DNA from: Hydractinia symbiolongicarpus
Taxonomy: Eukaryota; Cnidaria; Hydrozoa; Anthoathecata; Hydractiniidae
Length of the DNA: 64,000 nt
Reading direction: 5' to 3'
Assembly (NCBI RefSeq): GCF_029227915.1
Contig: NC_079888.1
Coordinates: 5,467,001-5,531,000, forward strand
Positions 1-10,350 of this stretch are shown here, piece by piece (positions within the stretch are counted from its first letter, which is position 1; the number at the start of each line of letters is the position of its first letter). The translations under genes were made by a program, and so were the position numbers. A model generated the notes under the pieces. That model ran no database searches. It was not told the DNA's origin and was given only the letters and a program-made list of their open reading frames with translations.

Positions 1-802
1 ATCAAGTTTCCTTATTAAATCTATGAAATATTTATTAAACATTGTCGCTACTTCACCTTCATCAGAGATGAATTCATTTTTAACATCATCTAACAAAGAA
101 ATCTTTTCACTATCGCGAGATTTGTTCGAAAAAAAAGGTTTACAAGAGCTCCAAAAGTCTTTGGAATTGGTCTCGTGGGAATGAAAATATGATCTCTTTG
201 CTGCTCTGTTCATATTTACAATAATGTTTCTTTGTTTTTTATAAAGTTTTATATATTTAGAGTCACCTGATTTGTTAGCTTTATTTTTGTAGTAAGAGCG
301 TTTCATAATGGCCTTCCTTATATTTCTAGTAATGTGAGGCTTTTGATTACCTCTTACTACTCGAATTGTTGCCGATGCATGTCTATTTAGAACGTCTGTG
401 AAGACGTTGTGAAAAGCATTAAAATTAGATTGATCAATAGCTAATAACTCAGATGAAAGGTCATACTCAAAATTTGTGCGATGAAAATTTCTGAAAGTTC
501 TATATCTTATATATTTAGGTGAACATTTTATAAGAGACGATTTAAAAAATGTGAAAATCAGATGATGATGATCACTGACTCCAGTTTCAAAAGAGCCGCT
601 CTTTTGAAAGCATCTATTTTTATTTGTGAGAATGAGATCAATGCATCTTCCATCATCCGATTTAAAACACGTAGGTGTTTTTATTAAACTAGATAAATTT
701 AAATGTTCCATAAATTTCGACATATCATTGTGTGTAAAGACTTCATTAAAATCTCCTAGAATTACAAAACTTTCGTAAAATGTTGAAAAATAATCCACTA
801 CG
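1..802 (-). mobile_element. Non-LTR retrotransposon (LINE) ORF2 fragment, endonuclease domain
   Basis: Reading the minus strand from about 802 to the window edge gives one continuous open frame of about 265 codons with the end of an apurinic/apyrimidinic-type endonuclease domain: VILGDFNEVF, then DGRCIDLILTN, then GVSDHHHLIF. These are the three C-terminal endonuclease motifs of CR1/Jockey-like LINEs. A basic linker rich in K, R and Y follows, ending ...MFNKYFIDLIRKLD at the edge, where the reverse transcriptase should begin outside the window. A TAG lies just upstream of the homology (near 808), so the element is 5'-truncated, as is usual for LINEs. The frame is intact over 800 bases, which suggests a fairly recent insertion. 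The family assignment below non-LTR level is tentative. Confidence 0.85.
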
Positions 803-1017
803 TTAATCTAAATCCAATTAAACTTGCCACACTTTTAGTACGTCATGACAGAAACAAAATGGTAGCAATATATTTGTTTTATGTCAGCCCTTTCTCTGTG
901 ACGTCATCAGAAACATATGGAATTTAGAACGATTTCTGAAAATCAAATATAGAGGATTTAACACATTTTACATCACCAAATACCAGAAATCGCCCTAAAA
1001 ACTCATTTTCCCCCGTA

Positions 1018-1262
1018 GAAACAGGAAATAGGGTTAATCACGTGTTCAAATTTTACTACATGTTTCCCTCCATGAAATAAATTTGTAAGTTTTAAGAATA
1101 AGAATAATCCTAACCAAATTTATCATTTTCCCCGATTACAAGGATTGTATAGAAAATTAAGGGGTGATTTCCAATAATGGCCAATATCTAAATCTCTCAG
1201 AGGCACATAACCTAAGAAATTTGGTGTGTAGGTATCTAATAGATATATAAAAACTTATTAAG
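1018..1262. repeat. Dispersed repeat A, copy 1
   Basis: This stretch aligns by eye with 5785-6022. Shared blocks in the same order are GGTTAATCACGTGT, then CCCGATTA..AGGATT/AGAATT, then AAT(G)GCCAATATC/CCCAATATC, then CTCTCAGAGG/CTCTGAGAAG, then an AAATTTGG block followed by AGGTGTC/AGGTATC and AGATA. Both are non-coding and diverged, so this is an old interspersed element of unknown class. Confidence 0.55.
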
Positions 1263-1496
1263 TATCATAGCGATGCAGCGAAGCAAGAAAAAGAGGTATT
1301 AAAAAAACCAACAGTGGGGCGGAATCCGATCTCTTCAGAACTGAATTAACGAACAGGAATAGCAGTATTAACAGCAAAAACTTTCACTGTAGTAATTATA
1401 CTAGTTGTGTACTTTTCACTTTAACATCACTTTACACACTCGTGAATATACGTTGTTTTTAGAAAATGTTCTTTTCTTACATAGCTCATCCTTATG

Positions 1497-1765
1497 ATTA
1501 TTGAAATTTTTTACCCAGGATAGCTTCTTCAGTTTCTATTAAAAAGGGTTTCAGTGCAAGTAAAGCTCCCATTTGAACTACAAAAGTAGTGCAAGCACAG
1601 CAATCGCTCAGCTAGCCAATCGCCTGAGATATCAATCCTATTCCCATGCTTAGCGCTGAGTAGAAAAAACAGATTCACACTTTTATAGTGTCTGTTATGA
1701 CTCAGCCGAGATTTGAACCCAAAACTTCCCGCGCTGGTAGCGAACGCTCTACCACAAGGCTACGT
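1497..1765 (-). mobile_element. tRNA-derived SINE, family 1, copy A
   Basis: On the minus strand it begins with a tRNA-like head: GTAGAGCGTTCGC (A-box-like) and GGGTTCAAATC (B-box). The body follows in the same order as the copies at 7288-7575 and 63311-63592: ATAAAAGTGTGAATC, then AATAGGATTGATATC, then GCTGTGCTTGCAC, then an AT-rich tail. It lies about 220 bases beyond the 3' end of the first paralog. Confidence 0.75.
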
Positions 1766-1988
1766 GTGCCATACAAGACACACTTTCTTCATACTATTTA
1801 ACCGATACTGGTTTATCTAACAGTTTTCCCAGACTGGTTAAAGTTGCTGTGTTACATAGGTACGGTGAAGGAAAAAGCAGTGATTAAAGTTAAAATGTTA
1901 CTGTATTTCATCTATTTAACATTACCGTAATGACTAATCAAATAAAATAAACCTTTACGCAATGAAGGTAACGTCGATCACGTTATGT

Positions 1989-2693
1989 TTATCTCTTGTC
2001 GGATGTCATGATACTACCTGCTTTCATCTTCCATGTAGTTCCATAGTTGCTTTCGAAGGCTTTTGAATTAGTAGTCAAAAGTCTTTTAGTAACTTTGCCA
2101 GTCGTTTTTATTTTTAGTAATGGATCTAAGTTACCTCCGATTGAACGATTTATGATGTCTTTGCCAGGACGTAAATTAGCCGTAGCGCTATTCATAAAAC
2201 GCAATACATCTTTGATTTTTCCAGCCAAAACAGTATCAGACGATCCTATATTCGCCTGTACTTCATCTAAACTGTCTTTAACCTTATTTTCGTTGTCGTC
2301 GTTGGCGTCCTCAAATTTCTTAAATGCTGCCTTGTTTGCTTTCATCTTTGAGTACAAAAACCATTCTCTGTCAATTGTATGCAAATCCCGGTTAAGAGTG
2401 TCCATTTTGCGTCTCCATTTATTCACTTTTACTGGGCAAAGAGCAACAGTGGGAAAATCGTCACAAACCATCCTTTTAATCGTCTGAAAGGAGAGCGTGT
2501 GACATCGATCGTACCCCGCCTTACCTATTGGTAGCCCCAACGCTACACCAACTGCTGATATAGCTTGATTACTTGCTGTTGTAAATTTTGGCCTTTTGCC
2601 GCATGCTTTGTCTATCTCTGCCCTTAAGGCTACATGTGTTGTAGAAGCAAATGTACAGATAAGTACAACACAGAATGATATAACGAATTTCAT
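1989..2693 (-). CDS. Secreted protein of unknown function, tandem paralog 1
   Basis: This encodes 234 aa from the ATG at 2693 (MKFVISF...). The N-terminus is a signal peptide (hydrophobic VISFCVVLICTFAST), so the product is probably exported. The mature part has four cysteines (KACGKRP, DRCHTLSF, VCDDF, LCPVKV) and ends with a conserved block, MNSATANLRPG then NRSIGGNLDPLL, then TTWKMKAGSIMTSD. I do not recognise the family. The arrangement His (DRCH) .. Asn/Arg (NLRPG..NRSIGG) .. DP recalls small nuclease-like domains, but that is only an impression. The start was chosen because GCCAACATG directly follows a splice acceptor (TTTCATTACAG, intron 2883-2700). The open frame continues upstream only through that intron. 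A non-coding first exon ends at 2884. It is the nearest relative of the genes ending at 7679 and 12992. Confidence 0.85.
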   Translation of the reverse strand: MKFVISFCVVLICTFASTTHVALRAEIDKACGKRPKFTTASNQAISAVGVALGLPIGKAGYDRCHTLSFQTIKRMVCDDFPTVALCPVKVNKWRRKMDTLNRDLHTIDREWFLYSKMKANKAAFKKFEDANDDNENKVKDSLDEVQANIGSSDTVLAGKIKDVLRFMNSATANLRPGKDIINRSIGGNLDPLLKIKTTGKVTKRLLTTNSKAFESNYGTTWKMKAGSIMTSDKR

Positions 2694-2883
2694 GTTGGCC
2701 TGTAATGAAATCAATTTATTTATTAGTTTACACCGATCGTAAAAAACAGCATATAGTTAATTTTCTTATCGAGACTTTGACATTGATTGCAAAAATAGTT
2801 GCTAGCTATACTAGCTACAATAATACTGATACGTAATTGGAGAAATATAATAATAAAATAGGATTCTAAGATTGAAATCGTAC

Positions 2884-3050
2884 CTTTTAATAACAATCTT
2901 CTTTGTCAGTTGCGTAGTTGGTCACCTAAGCTGGAATGAAGTCTATCTCAAACTAAATCTAGTCCTCATCTAAACTTTTTTTAATACTTGGAATTCCCAA
3001 CATAAAAGAACATCTTAACAAACGGTGAATGTTTATTGCGTGCTCAATTA
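2884..3050 (-). promoter_or_regulatory. Non-coding first exon and upstream block of paralog 1
   Basis: The donor TTAAAAG|GTACGA at 2884 and the exon sequence behind it (ACTACGCAACTGAC..GAAGATT) match the corresponding places at 8789 and 14054. About 105 bases upstream lies TTGGAATTCCAAGTA (2986-2998 region). About 139 bases upstream is a second shared block, CGGTGAATGTTTA (from 3023). Conservation of non-coding sequence at nearly fixed spacing in all three paralogs marks this as the promoter and first exon. The exact transcription start is not visible. Confidence 0.55.
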
Positions 3051-3244
3051 CTATATCTTTGTTTACTCGTAAAGTCAAAACAACCATTTTAAAAACCATA
3101 TTTTATGCGCAAAAAAGATTTTTAACCGATCAAGTCATCAATTTTGGTAGTTTTTTAACATGTATAGAAGCGACGTTTCTAGAATGTAAACTAAAGTTAT
3201 CTTATGGCAGAAAAATTAATTTTAAGTTACGTGAGAAATAATAT

Positions 3245-5600
3245 AAGTCGGAAAAGGTGGAGGAGAAAGTCGTCTTTTGCTGAAACTTGTGACTTCTTTC
3301 TAACTAAACTTGGTCAAAAGGATATTTATTAGAAAATGGATTATGGCTTTTCTCTATCTTAGGCTTAATAAAAAAAATTTATCTAGAATTTAATTTCTTC
3401 CGTAACACTCAAAAGTATCTTTAGCAGAGTCGCAATAAATTTGCCAATTGTTTTTAATAAAAACTAGGCATTATTTTAATTGTACTGTTTTGATATTTTT
3501 TCTAACGTCGCACGAATATGTTACATAAAGCTTGTGATATATATAATTACGAGGAATAGGATACGCTGACATCTGCATTTGTATATGCCACGAGCTTTAC
3601 GCAAATTACTTGGAATAAAGAAGCTTTGAAGCATGCCAAAACATCAGTTAAAGAAATATGTAGTTGTGAATTCTTTCACAAATTAGATTTTTACTTTTAA
3701 TTAGCAAAGAGAAAAAGGCATAATTGACACTAACAAAAAAAAACAGAAGTTTGTCACTGTTGCAATTAGTCAATAAAGGTAGTCACATTTTCCTGATTGT
3801 TTACGAAAACAGTAATGCGTTAATAAGGCAACCTATCTGATAAAAACAGACATTTGAAGTGATCACAACAACCAGTATCATAAGAAGAACAGCTAACAAT
3901 CTGGACAAATTTTTCTGATAATCACAAATGCTGAAAATTAGAGCTAGTAGGAATCTTCCTAGGTTAGAGAATAACTGTTAAACACATTGCTATATTACTT
4001 CTTTCTAACTACTGGTAAAGTATAACAAAAACAATGAGGTTGTGAACATCAGAATTAGTATCGTTTTTTTTACATTGTTTAGCGTGTCCTAAGTAGATCG
4101 GCCTAAACTTTAATAACCATAAACCTACTTTTTATCCTTTTATTTTCCTCTCGGAGTATTAGACCTGGTTGCAGTTGATATTCCGGGTTTAAATCTGCCT
4201 GAGGAGAATCAAGGACTGGATGTAATCGATTCAAAATCATTTGGTTAAATGTTTTTAAGACGATAGATTATAAATGAATCCCTCAATAGTTTTTTATCGT
4301 AGTTGAGCAACCAGATTTGTGGTTTTTATTTCTGCTATCAGGTATGGAAGTCTACCTGTTGTAAGTAGTTTCCTTGCAAATGTAAGAATGGTATCATCAG
4401 GGAGGTATAACCCACGGTATCATTATTATTTAATCTTTTGAGTATATCAATTCCACAGGCTGCTTTACTTTTTTTAAGCTGTACTGTGTTGTACTTCATT
4501 GAGTTTTATAGCATTGTCATTAAATGTATTTTCGCGTGTTCATTCAATGTCATTTCACACAATCGAGTTTATATATCTATAACTAATAACACTAATGCAA
4601 ATTAATCTTAAATATATAAATTCTATTACAGAAAACAGGAGTTGTTATAAGAGTTAGCAGAATTAAAACTAGCTACTTAAATTTTAAAGCCAGTGTACTT
4701 TTCTCTAAACATTGGCAGGAGTTTTATATTTTGGTAAAACTTTTATCTAACTCATGTCTGCATAATTCTTGATCACTGTTGCATAGAAATTATGAACAAG
4801 ATGAACCTCAACGTATACAAAAATGAAAAGGGTAAACAACTAGTCTACGATACTCAACATAAGCTAAGAAAACTGAAGAAAAATAAAGTTGAACTTAATC
4901 GATATACTTGCAAAATTATGTAATTTCTGTGTTTGTCCAACTAGGGTTTTGATACCTTTAGCAAGAAGCCAAGGATTCTTCAATGAAAAGTAGAATTTCT
5001 ACAATTTAATTTAAAAACACGTTATAGGATTTTGTCTCTGTTATTAATACTTGTATTCTATTCAATATGGCTACAAAACAGCTACTTGGTGCTGTAATAC
5101 ACGAAATAGGGTGGACGATTTCACGGGCTGGCGATTGGTATAAATTGTTGATACATAGAATAGCCCACTTAATTGATACATAGAATGGCCCACTAAATTA
5201 AATTTGGATTCGATATAAACTTTTTTTTGTTGAACGGTATTTTCAAACTGATCACGGGTATACGAATGTGATACGAATTGTGAAGGTCACTTGCCGGGAA
5301 AACTTCGTTTAACAATATCTATGACATTTAGAGCTTTGACAAAAAATTTATCAGTAAAAAAATTTTCAAAACTTTAAAATAGACTGACATTTTTGAGGAG
5401 CTTAATCAGGTTCGTTCAATATACAAGAGCCTTTCTTTGCGTTAAAACCTGTAACTTACTGAGAATGTGCAATCAGGGTAAACAAAGTTTAACGCTTAGG
5501 ATGACCTTCCATTTTAGGACGTTATTAAAAGCAGAAAAAAAAATTATTGTTTAGTTTACTGCATCAACATTTCACATTTTATCAAAAAACGCGGTAAAAA
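3245..5600. other. Intergenic, no gene seen
   Basis: AT-rich sequence without a convincing reading frame. It holds a decayed reverse-transcriptase piece (about 4185-4420). Near 4760-4900 there is a block (TTGATCACTGTTG, AACAACTAGTC, ATGCTCAACATAAGCTA-like) that recurs about 1 kb upstream of paralog 2 (near 9850-9995) and about 0.65 kb upstream of paralog 3 (near 14650-14770). The tandem duplication therefore extends this far. The rest is unassigned. Confidence 0.5.
4160..4420 (-). pseudogene. Decayed reverse-transcriptase fragment
   Basis: On the minus strand, with frame changes, it reads LKTFNQMILNRLHPVLD and then a degenerate NPEYQLQPGL. This resembles the RT region (K.f...IL.RL.P.LD....Q.GFr.g) of non-LTR retrotransposons. 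Stops surround it, and the matching stretch is only about 35 residues, so the call is weak. Confidence 0.35.
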
Positions 5601-5784
5601 TTTCGGCCGTACTTGTTTCTTTTCACTTTAACCCTATTCGGTCCGGGGGTTTTCGAACAAATTATGACTGGGAGGGGGGTGGACCTTTTTAACATTCTGT
5701 TTGAATTTTATAAAAGCCAAATAAAAGTTCTTAAACATATTTTCCGACTTTTACATAGTTCGCATAAAAAGTTGCAAAACGTTT

Positions 5785-6022
5785 CTCGAAAATCGGGAAA
5801 TCGGATTAATCACGTGTGGAAAACATACAGAAGGATTTTAGTTAACAAAACAAAGTTGTGTTGTAAGTTTCAAGTCCTAACACAAGTTATCATATTTCCC
5901 GATTATAAGAATTTCATAGAGATTTTTAAAGGGAAGTTTGACCCAATATCAAAACCTCTGAGAAGATGGGACCTAAAAATTTGGCATGCAGGTGTCTTGT
6001 AGATAAATATTGAAACTTGGCT
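5785..6022. repeat. Dispersed repeat A, copy 2
   Basis: Second copy of the element at 1018-1262, sharing GGATTAATCACGTGTGG, CCCGATTATAAGAATT, ACCCAATATC and GGTGTCTTGTAGATA. An open frame across it (5613-6002) has no recognisable protein content and I treat it as chance. Confidence 0.55.
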
Positions 6023-6147
6023 AGGATTCTATTTTGTCTGATTTTTTTTTGTGCTGTGAGCTTTTTCAGCAAGAAATATTATAGCGAAACGTTTATTGTG
6101 GCCCCTTTGTTTCTCCATCCCTGAGGAAAAAATACAGAACAGAAATT

Positions 6148-6332
6148 TATAACAAGTGACCACTAGCGACAACAAGCGACAACGAGTGACAAACAAGTGA
6201 CAACAAGTGACAACAATTGACAACAAGTTGCAACAAGCGAAAACAAGCGACAACAAGCGACAACAAGCGACAATCAGTGACAACAAGCGATAACAAGTGA
6301 CCACAAATGACAACATGTGACAACCAGTGAAG
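6148..6332. repeat. 10-bp minisatellite (GACAACAAGC/T)n
   Basis: About 18 imperfect head-to-tail copies of a 10-base unit GACAACAAGY. Because the unit length is not a multiple of three and the units lack stops on the minus strand, it produces two overlapping low-complexity open frames (repeats such as LLSLVVTC) that are artefacts. It sits directly beside a copy of dispersed repeat B. Confidence 0.9.
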
Positions 6333-6334
6333 AT

Positions 6335-6705
6335 GCAAAGTATTTGTGTTCATTTTCCTCTGATATAGTCGAAAAAACTTACGTTTTATATGTGGAAGTC
6401 AATAACAATAATCTAACGTCAACATGCTAATTTAATTAATGAAATTACAATGTAGTTAAAACTCTGAGGCCAAATAACTTGGTAACGAGGTGGTGACTGA
6501 CGGTCAATTTTTACTGTGGAGATAACTAGGGACAACCTGGGACCAAATTGGATACGTTTGCAAAACCTGGGTCCCCAAATCTTTTTCGAAATGAACCGGT
6601 TAATGACGTCATAAAAAACCTTTAAACCATAATACAACAACCGTTCGTTAATAGCACATGATCCTTTACATTTCCTTGATCAGCGTTTCAAGCTCTGCTC
6701 CAAAG
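6335..6705. repeat. Dispersed repeat B, copy 1
   Basis: It shares ordered blocks with 6885-7175 and 16890-17300: CATTTTCCT, GAGGCCAAATAACTTGG, GAGGTGGTGA, AACTAGGG, CACCTGGGACCAA, GACGTCAT.AAAAAACCTTTAAACC and CATGATCCT.TACATTT.CTTGATCA. Non-coding, class unknown. Confidence 0.65.
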
Positions 6706-6884
6706 CAAAAGGGTTTGAGAAATTTTTGAAAAAAAAATTTTGTTTATTGCTGACTTAACCCTTATTTATTAACGCTTATTCTCCTTAAACCATTTGTTGA
6801 AAGTAGATGATCTTATACATTATTTTGGTTAGCATTTCAGGTTTTATACATTACAAGCAACAAGCAGCAGTAACAGGCAAAGTA

Positions 6885-7175
6885 GAGGTGTTCATTTTCC
6901 TTTTATTATATGTGTCAAATGTTAAATTTTCTGACAATACCACGCGACGCCAACACGTTTAGATTGACATCAATTCATTAAAAAACATTGGTAAAGCCAT
7001 TGCATTGCACTTTCACGTTTGAGGCAAAATAAATTGAAAACGGGTGGAAATAACTGACTTGATATTCTGCGTGGGTAACCAGGGATCACCTGGGACCAAA
7101 ATGGGACTAATATTCTAAAGCTGGGTTAACCCACCTGTTTCGGAATAGACGGGTTAAATGAGGTCATCAATTTAC
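6885..7175. repeat. Dispersed repeat B, copy 2
   Basis: Contains TGTTAAATTTTCTGAC, GCGACG, GGGATCACCTGGGACCAAAATGGG and CGGGTTAAATGAGGTCATCA, in the same order as the copies at 6335 and 16890. It is more diverged than the 16890 copy. Confidence 0.6.
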
Positions 7176-7287
7176 TAAAACGTCCAATTGTTTAGTATTG
7201 AAAAGGGAAGTTTTCTAACAATAAAAAATAGTAAAATGAAAGCTCTTTGGGAGCCTTAAAATTCTTTACCTTGAGTTGCCTAGTGGT

Positions 7288-7575
7288 GGCCTTGTGGTAG
7301 AGTGTTCGCCTCCAGTGCTAAAGGTCTTGGGTTCAAACCTTGGCCGCTTCATGCCAGAGATTATAAAAGTGTGAATCGGTCCTTTCTGCTTAACGTTTAA
7401 CATGAGAATAGGATTGATATCTTAGGCGAATGTCTAGTTGTGCGGTTGTTGTGCTCGCACACCTTTCGTACTTAAATGGAAGCTTTAAATTCACTAGAAC
7501 CCCTTTTGCAAGGCCCCCATCGATAACTGTTTTATTAGGCACTAAAGAGGCTAACGTGGGCAAATAATAATAATT
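7288..7575 (+). mobile_element. tRNA-derived SINE, family 1, copy B
   Basis: The head GGCCTTGTGGTAGAGTGTTC carries an A-box-like sequence and GGGTTCAAACC is a good B-box. It continues ATAAAAGTGTGAATCGGTCC, AATAGGATTGATATCTTAGG, GTCTAGTTG, and ends with an (AAT)n tail. It is the least decayed of the three family-1 copies. It does not fold into a complete tRNA cloverleaf and has a 200-base tail, so it is a SINE rather than a tRNA gene. It lies about 100 bases past the 3' end of paralog 2. Confidence 0.8.
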
Positions 7576-7678
7576 AAATCCACCATATTAAAAATATGCA
7601 AGTTTATGTATTTTATCTATTAGACATCCACACGAATAAAATAAAATTAACATTCATACAATGTTAGTCACATTGTGT

Positions 7679-8395
7679 TCACATATTGTCGGATGTCATG
7701 ATGCTACCTGCTTTTACCTTCCATGTAGTTGGGTAGTTTCGTTCAAAAGCTATTGAATTGCTAGTCAAAATCAACTTCGCCTTCGTTGAAGGAATTTTGC
7801 TAGTTTTGACTTTTAATAACGGATCTAAGTGACCCCCAATTGCCCGATTTACACTAGCATGGCCAGGGCGCAAATTAGCCGTGGCACTATTCATATAAAC
7901 CATCACCGCTTTGATTTTGCTCGCCAAAACCCCATCAGACGATCCTTGATGTTTAATTACATCATCTAAACTTGCAGTGACTTTATCTTTATTTTTTTTG
8001 TTCGTATTTTCAAATTCCCCATAAGCTATCCCATTTTTTTTTAAGTCTTTGTAATGAATCCATTCGGTGTCAATTGTATGCAAGGCGTCATTTAGTGTGT
8101 CCATTTTAACCCTCCAATTGTTCACTTTCGTCGCACACACCGGTGTTCCATCTGCGGGAAAAAGGTCACAAACCTCCTTTCTAATTATTTGAAAGGAGAG
8201 CGTGTGACACCGATCAAATCCTGAATTAATACGCAGATTCAACGCGTTACCAACTTTTGTTATAGCCTCATTTGTGTCCTTCGTAAAAGGAGGCCTCTGA
8301 CCGCATTCCTTCGTTATCTTCGCCCTCAAGTTTCCATATACTGGAGAAGCAAATGTGCACATTAATACAGCAAAGAATGATACAACAAACCGCAT
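7679..8395 (-). CDS. Secreted protein of unknown function, tandem paralog 2
   Basis: 238 aa from the ATG at 8395 (MRFVVSFFAVLMCTFASP), with a clear signal peptide. It keeps all four mature cysteines of paralog 1 (KECGQRP, DRCHTLSF, VCDLF, VCATKV) and the block MNSATANLRPG..NRAIGGHLDPLL, ending TTWKVKAGSIMTSDNM. The start is set by the acceptor TTTCATTACAG at 8402 followed by GTCAACATG. Intron 1 runs 8788-8402 (387 bases), longer than in paralog 1 (184) because a palindromic repeat (8425-8563) lies in it. An upstream ATG that would add 23 residues falls inside this intron and is not used in my model. Function unknown; probably extracellular. Confidence 0.85.
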   Translation of the reverse strand: MRFVVSFFAVLMCTFASPVYGNLRAKITKECGQRPPFTKDTNEAITKVGNALNLRINSGFDRCHTLSFQIIRKEVCDLFPADGTPVCATKVNNWRVKMDTLNDALHTIDTEWIHYKDLKKNGIAYGEFENTNKKNKDKVTASLDDVIKHQGSSDGVLASKIKAVMVYMNSATANLRPGHASVNRAIGGHLDPLLKVKTSKIPSTKAKLILTSNSIAFERNYPTTWKVKAGSIMTSDNM

Positions 8396-8424
8396 GTTGA
8401 CCTGTAATGAAATTAATTTATCCA

Positions 8425-8563
8425 TATTATAATACCCGTATACGTCCGTCCGTCTGTCTGTCACGCAAAATAGTAGCTTAGCTGCGCAAGTAGCGAGACG
8501 TACGCAAATGCGGTATAAAAAGGACGGGCGAACCCGTGGATTATTCCATGGGCTAACGACTAG
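8425..8563 (+). repeat. Palindromic repeat C (CTAGT..CCCGTGG family), copy 1
   Basis: It contains TATTATAATACCCG, a GTCTGTCTGTC run, TAGCTTAGCTGCGCAA, GCGGTATAAAAAGGACGGGC and AACCCGTGGATTATTCCATGGG, ending in CTAACGACTAGT. The same parts in the same order, on the opposite strand, occur at 56193-56335. The short internal palindrome around CCCGTGGA suggests a MITE-like non-autonomous element. Confidence 0.7.
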
Positions 8564-8788
8564 TTTGATAATATTTATCGAACGTGTAAATAGAACTTAG
8601 GTTAATTTTCCTATCGCGACTTCGGGGTTGATTGTGAGACAATAGGAGACCTTTCTATCAAGAAGAGCACTAGGTGTTAAATTTTTTCACTTTGACAGGG
8701 AAAACTGTTTCTAACTTTTGCCAGCCTAAATAATGATACAATTTATTTTTGGTTAATGTAAAAATGCTGATATAAATATAAGTTCTAC

Positions 8789-8960
8789 CTTTTAGCAATA
8801 ACTTGTCTTGTTAGTTCCGTAGTTGTTCGCTGAGTTAGAATAAAATTTATTCTCAAACCAAATATATAGACTATATGTTAAACTTGAGTATTTGGAAGTA
8901 CCAGCAAATAAAAACGCTTCGGTGAACGTTTACAGAGTGCCTACTTACAAAAGCGTTGTT
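8789..8960 (-). promoter_or_regulatory. Non-coding first exon and upstream block of paralog 2
   Basis: The donor CTAAAAG|GTAGAAC at 8789 is preceded by AACTACGGAACTAAC..AAG, matching paralogs 1 and 3. CGGTGAACGTTTA begins about 131 bases upstream (8920), close to the 139 and 125 bases seen in the other two. Confidence 0.55.
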
Positions 8961-9059
8961 TATTTTAAACATCAGCCCAAAGAAATAACTATATTTTATG
9001 CACAAAAATCAAATCTTATTAACTTTTGGTAGTTAACATGTGAAGCAATATCTAAACAA

Positions 9060-10085
9060 AAGTTACTACACCGAAGAGAAACTAGTGTTTGAGTTACTTA
9101 GGGAAAACTGATAGTTACCCCGAGTGGATTAAGTCACCAGTTGTTCAAATTCGTCACTTTTTCCTAACTAAATTTGTACTTAGAGTGCTGTAATATTCAA
9201 CATTGTTGGAAATAAACTCGAACTTTTTTGTACTGTACGCTTAATTAAGGAAGAATTATTTTTTTCAGAATGTGCAAATTTGTTGTCACCCCTCACTTGT
9301 TCCGTGAACACTCAAGTGCCATATTCAACCCAACCAGGTGATGAGAGATTAGGGGAAAGGATAAAGGCTTTAAAGAAGAGAACAGTTTTCTTTTTTTACC
9401 ACTCTTTTAATCGTAAAAGAAAAATACTACACTTTGGCGTAAATAAATATCACACAGAAGACAACTAGAAATGTCAAAGCAAATAATATATTTAAAAGGT
9501 TTAATATACTACAGTAGAAAATTTAATTGAATAAAAATTGATTTGTTTTCTAACCTCTGTTATTCAGATATATAAAATTATTGTTAACAATTATTTGTGC
9601 AGACGAAAATAAATCGCACCCAACTCCCCTACAATGTGACAGACTTGATTACAGTATTGCTTTCTAAGGAAGCAAAGGAAGTTTAAAACGAGTTTGCATG
9701 TTGCCGAGAAAACATCAACTGACAATGAAATTTTGGAAAATTTGTCAGTTGTCAGTCCTAAGGCAAACTAATAGTCGAAGAACCAGCGTCTAAACTGAGA
9801 GAATATCAACACCCATCTAACATGAATACTCATCTATGCATACTACTTGATCACAGTTGTAAGCTAAACACATTATGCGCAAGATCAACTTTAAAATAAA
9901 CAAGATGTGCGGAAAGTAAACAACTAGTTATTTCATCATGCTCAACATAAGCTAGAAATTCCCAAAAATAAAAGAATTGAGATTATTCGATATACATCGA
10001 ATATGGCTATTTAATAGCTATTTAGTGCTGGGAATGGACGAAATATCGATGCGAGAACCATGTACAGTCCTGGCAGCTTTTTCTA
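9060..10085. other. Intergenic, no gene seen
   Basis: No supported gene. The segment near 9835-9995 (TTGATCACAGTTG, GTAAACAACTAGTTA, ATGCTCAACATAAGCTAG) is homologous to 4760-4900 and marks the far part of the tandem duplication unit. Confidence 0.5.
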
Positions 10086-10089
10086 CGTA

Positions 10090-10350
10090 CTAACGTTTAG
10101 TCTTCCTAAAAATAAAATATGTATTTTTTTATTCTCAATGTAAGAAAGTAAAATTTTCAAATAAGCGCCTGTTTGTCAAGGTAGTTTTTGATTAAGCACC
10201 TCCTTTACTTTTCAGAAAAAAAAAACAAAATTGAAAATTACCGTTGTCTTTTATTTGTACAAAATTAGGATGAATTTTTTAAGCGCCCCCCTCGATTAAG
10301 CGCCCATGCAGAAAATCCAAAAAGTTATAAGCGCCCAGGGCGCTTGTTCG
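10090..10350. repeat. Repeat D (AAGCGCCC-rich element), copy 1
   Basis: It shares with 25060-25475 the ordered blocks CTTATATTGAGAA-like/TTCTCAATGTAAG, AAAACAAAATTGAAAATTACC, GTTGTCTTT.ATTTGTACAAAATTAGGA, TTTTTAAGCGCCCCC and AAGCGCC.GG.GC.CTTGTTCGGAT. Short AAGCGCCC motifs recur inside each copy. Class unknown; probably a non-autonomous DNA element. Confidence 0.7.

Noticed and set aside
2047-2487. Plus-strand open frame of 146 codons
   Set aside because: It is the antisense shadow of paralog 1; it begins at TTG and shows no domain.
6029-6353. Two overlapping minus-strand frames rich in Leu, Val, Cys and Ser
   Set aside because: Both are translations of the 10-bp minisatellite, whose unit reads through all frames.
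7288-7360. Possible genuine tRNA gene
   Set aside because: A- and B-box-like words are present, but no acceptor stem closes and the same 280-base sequence with a tail occurs at two other places, so it is a SINE.
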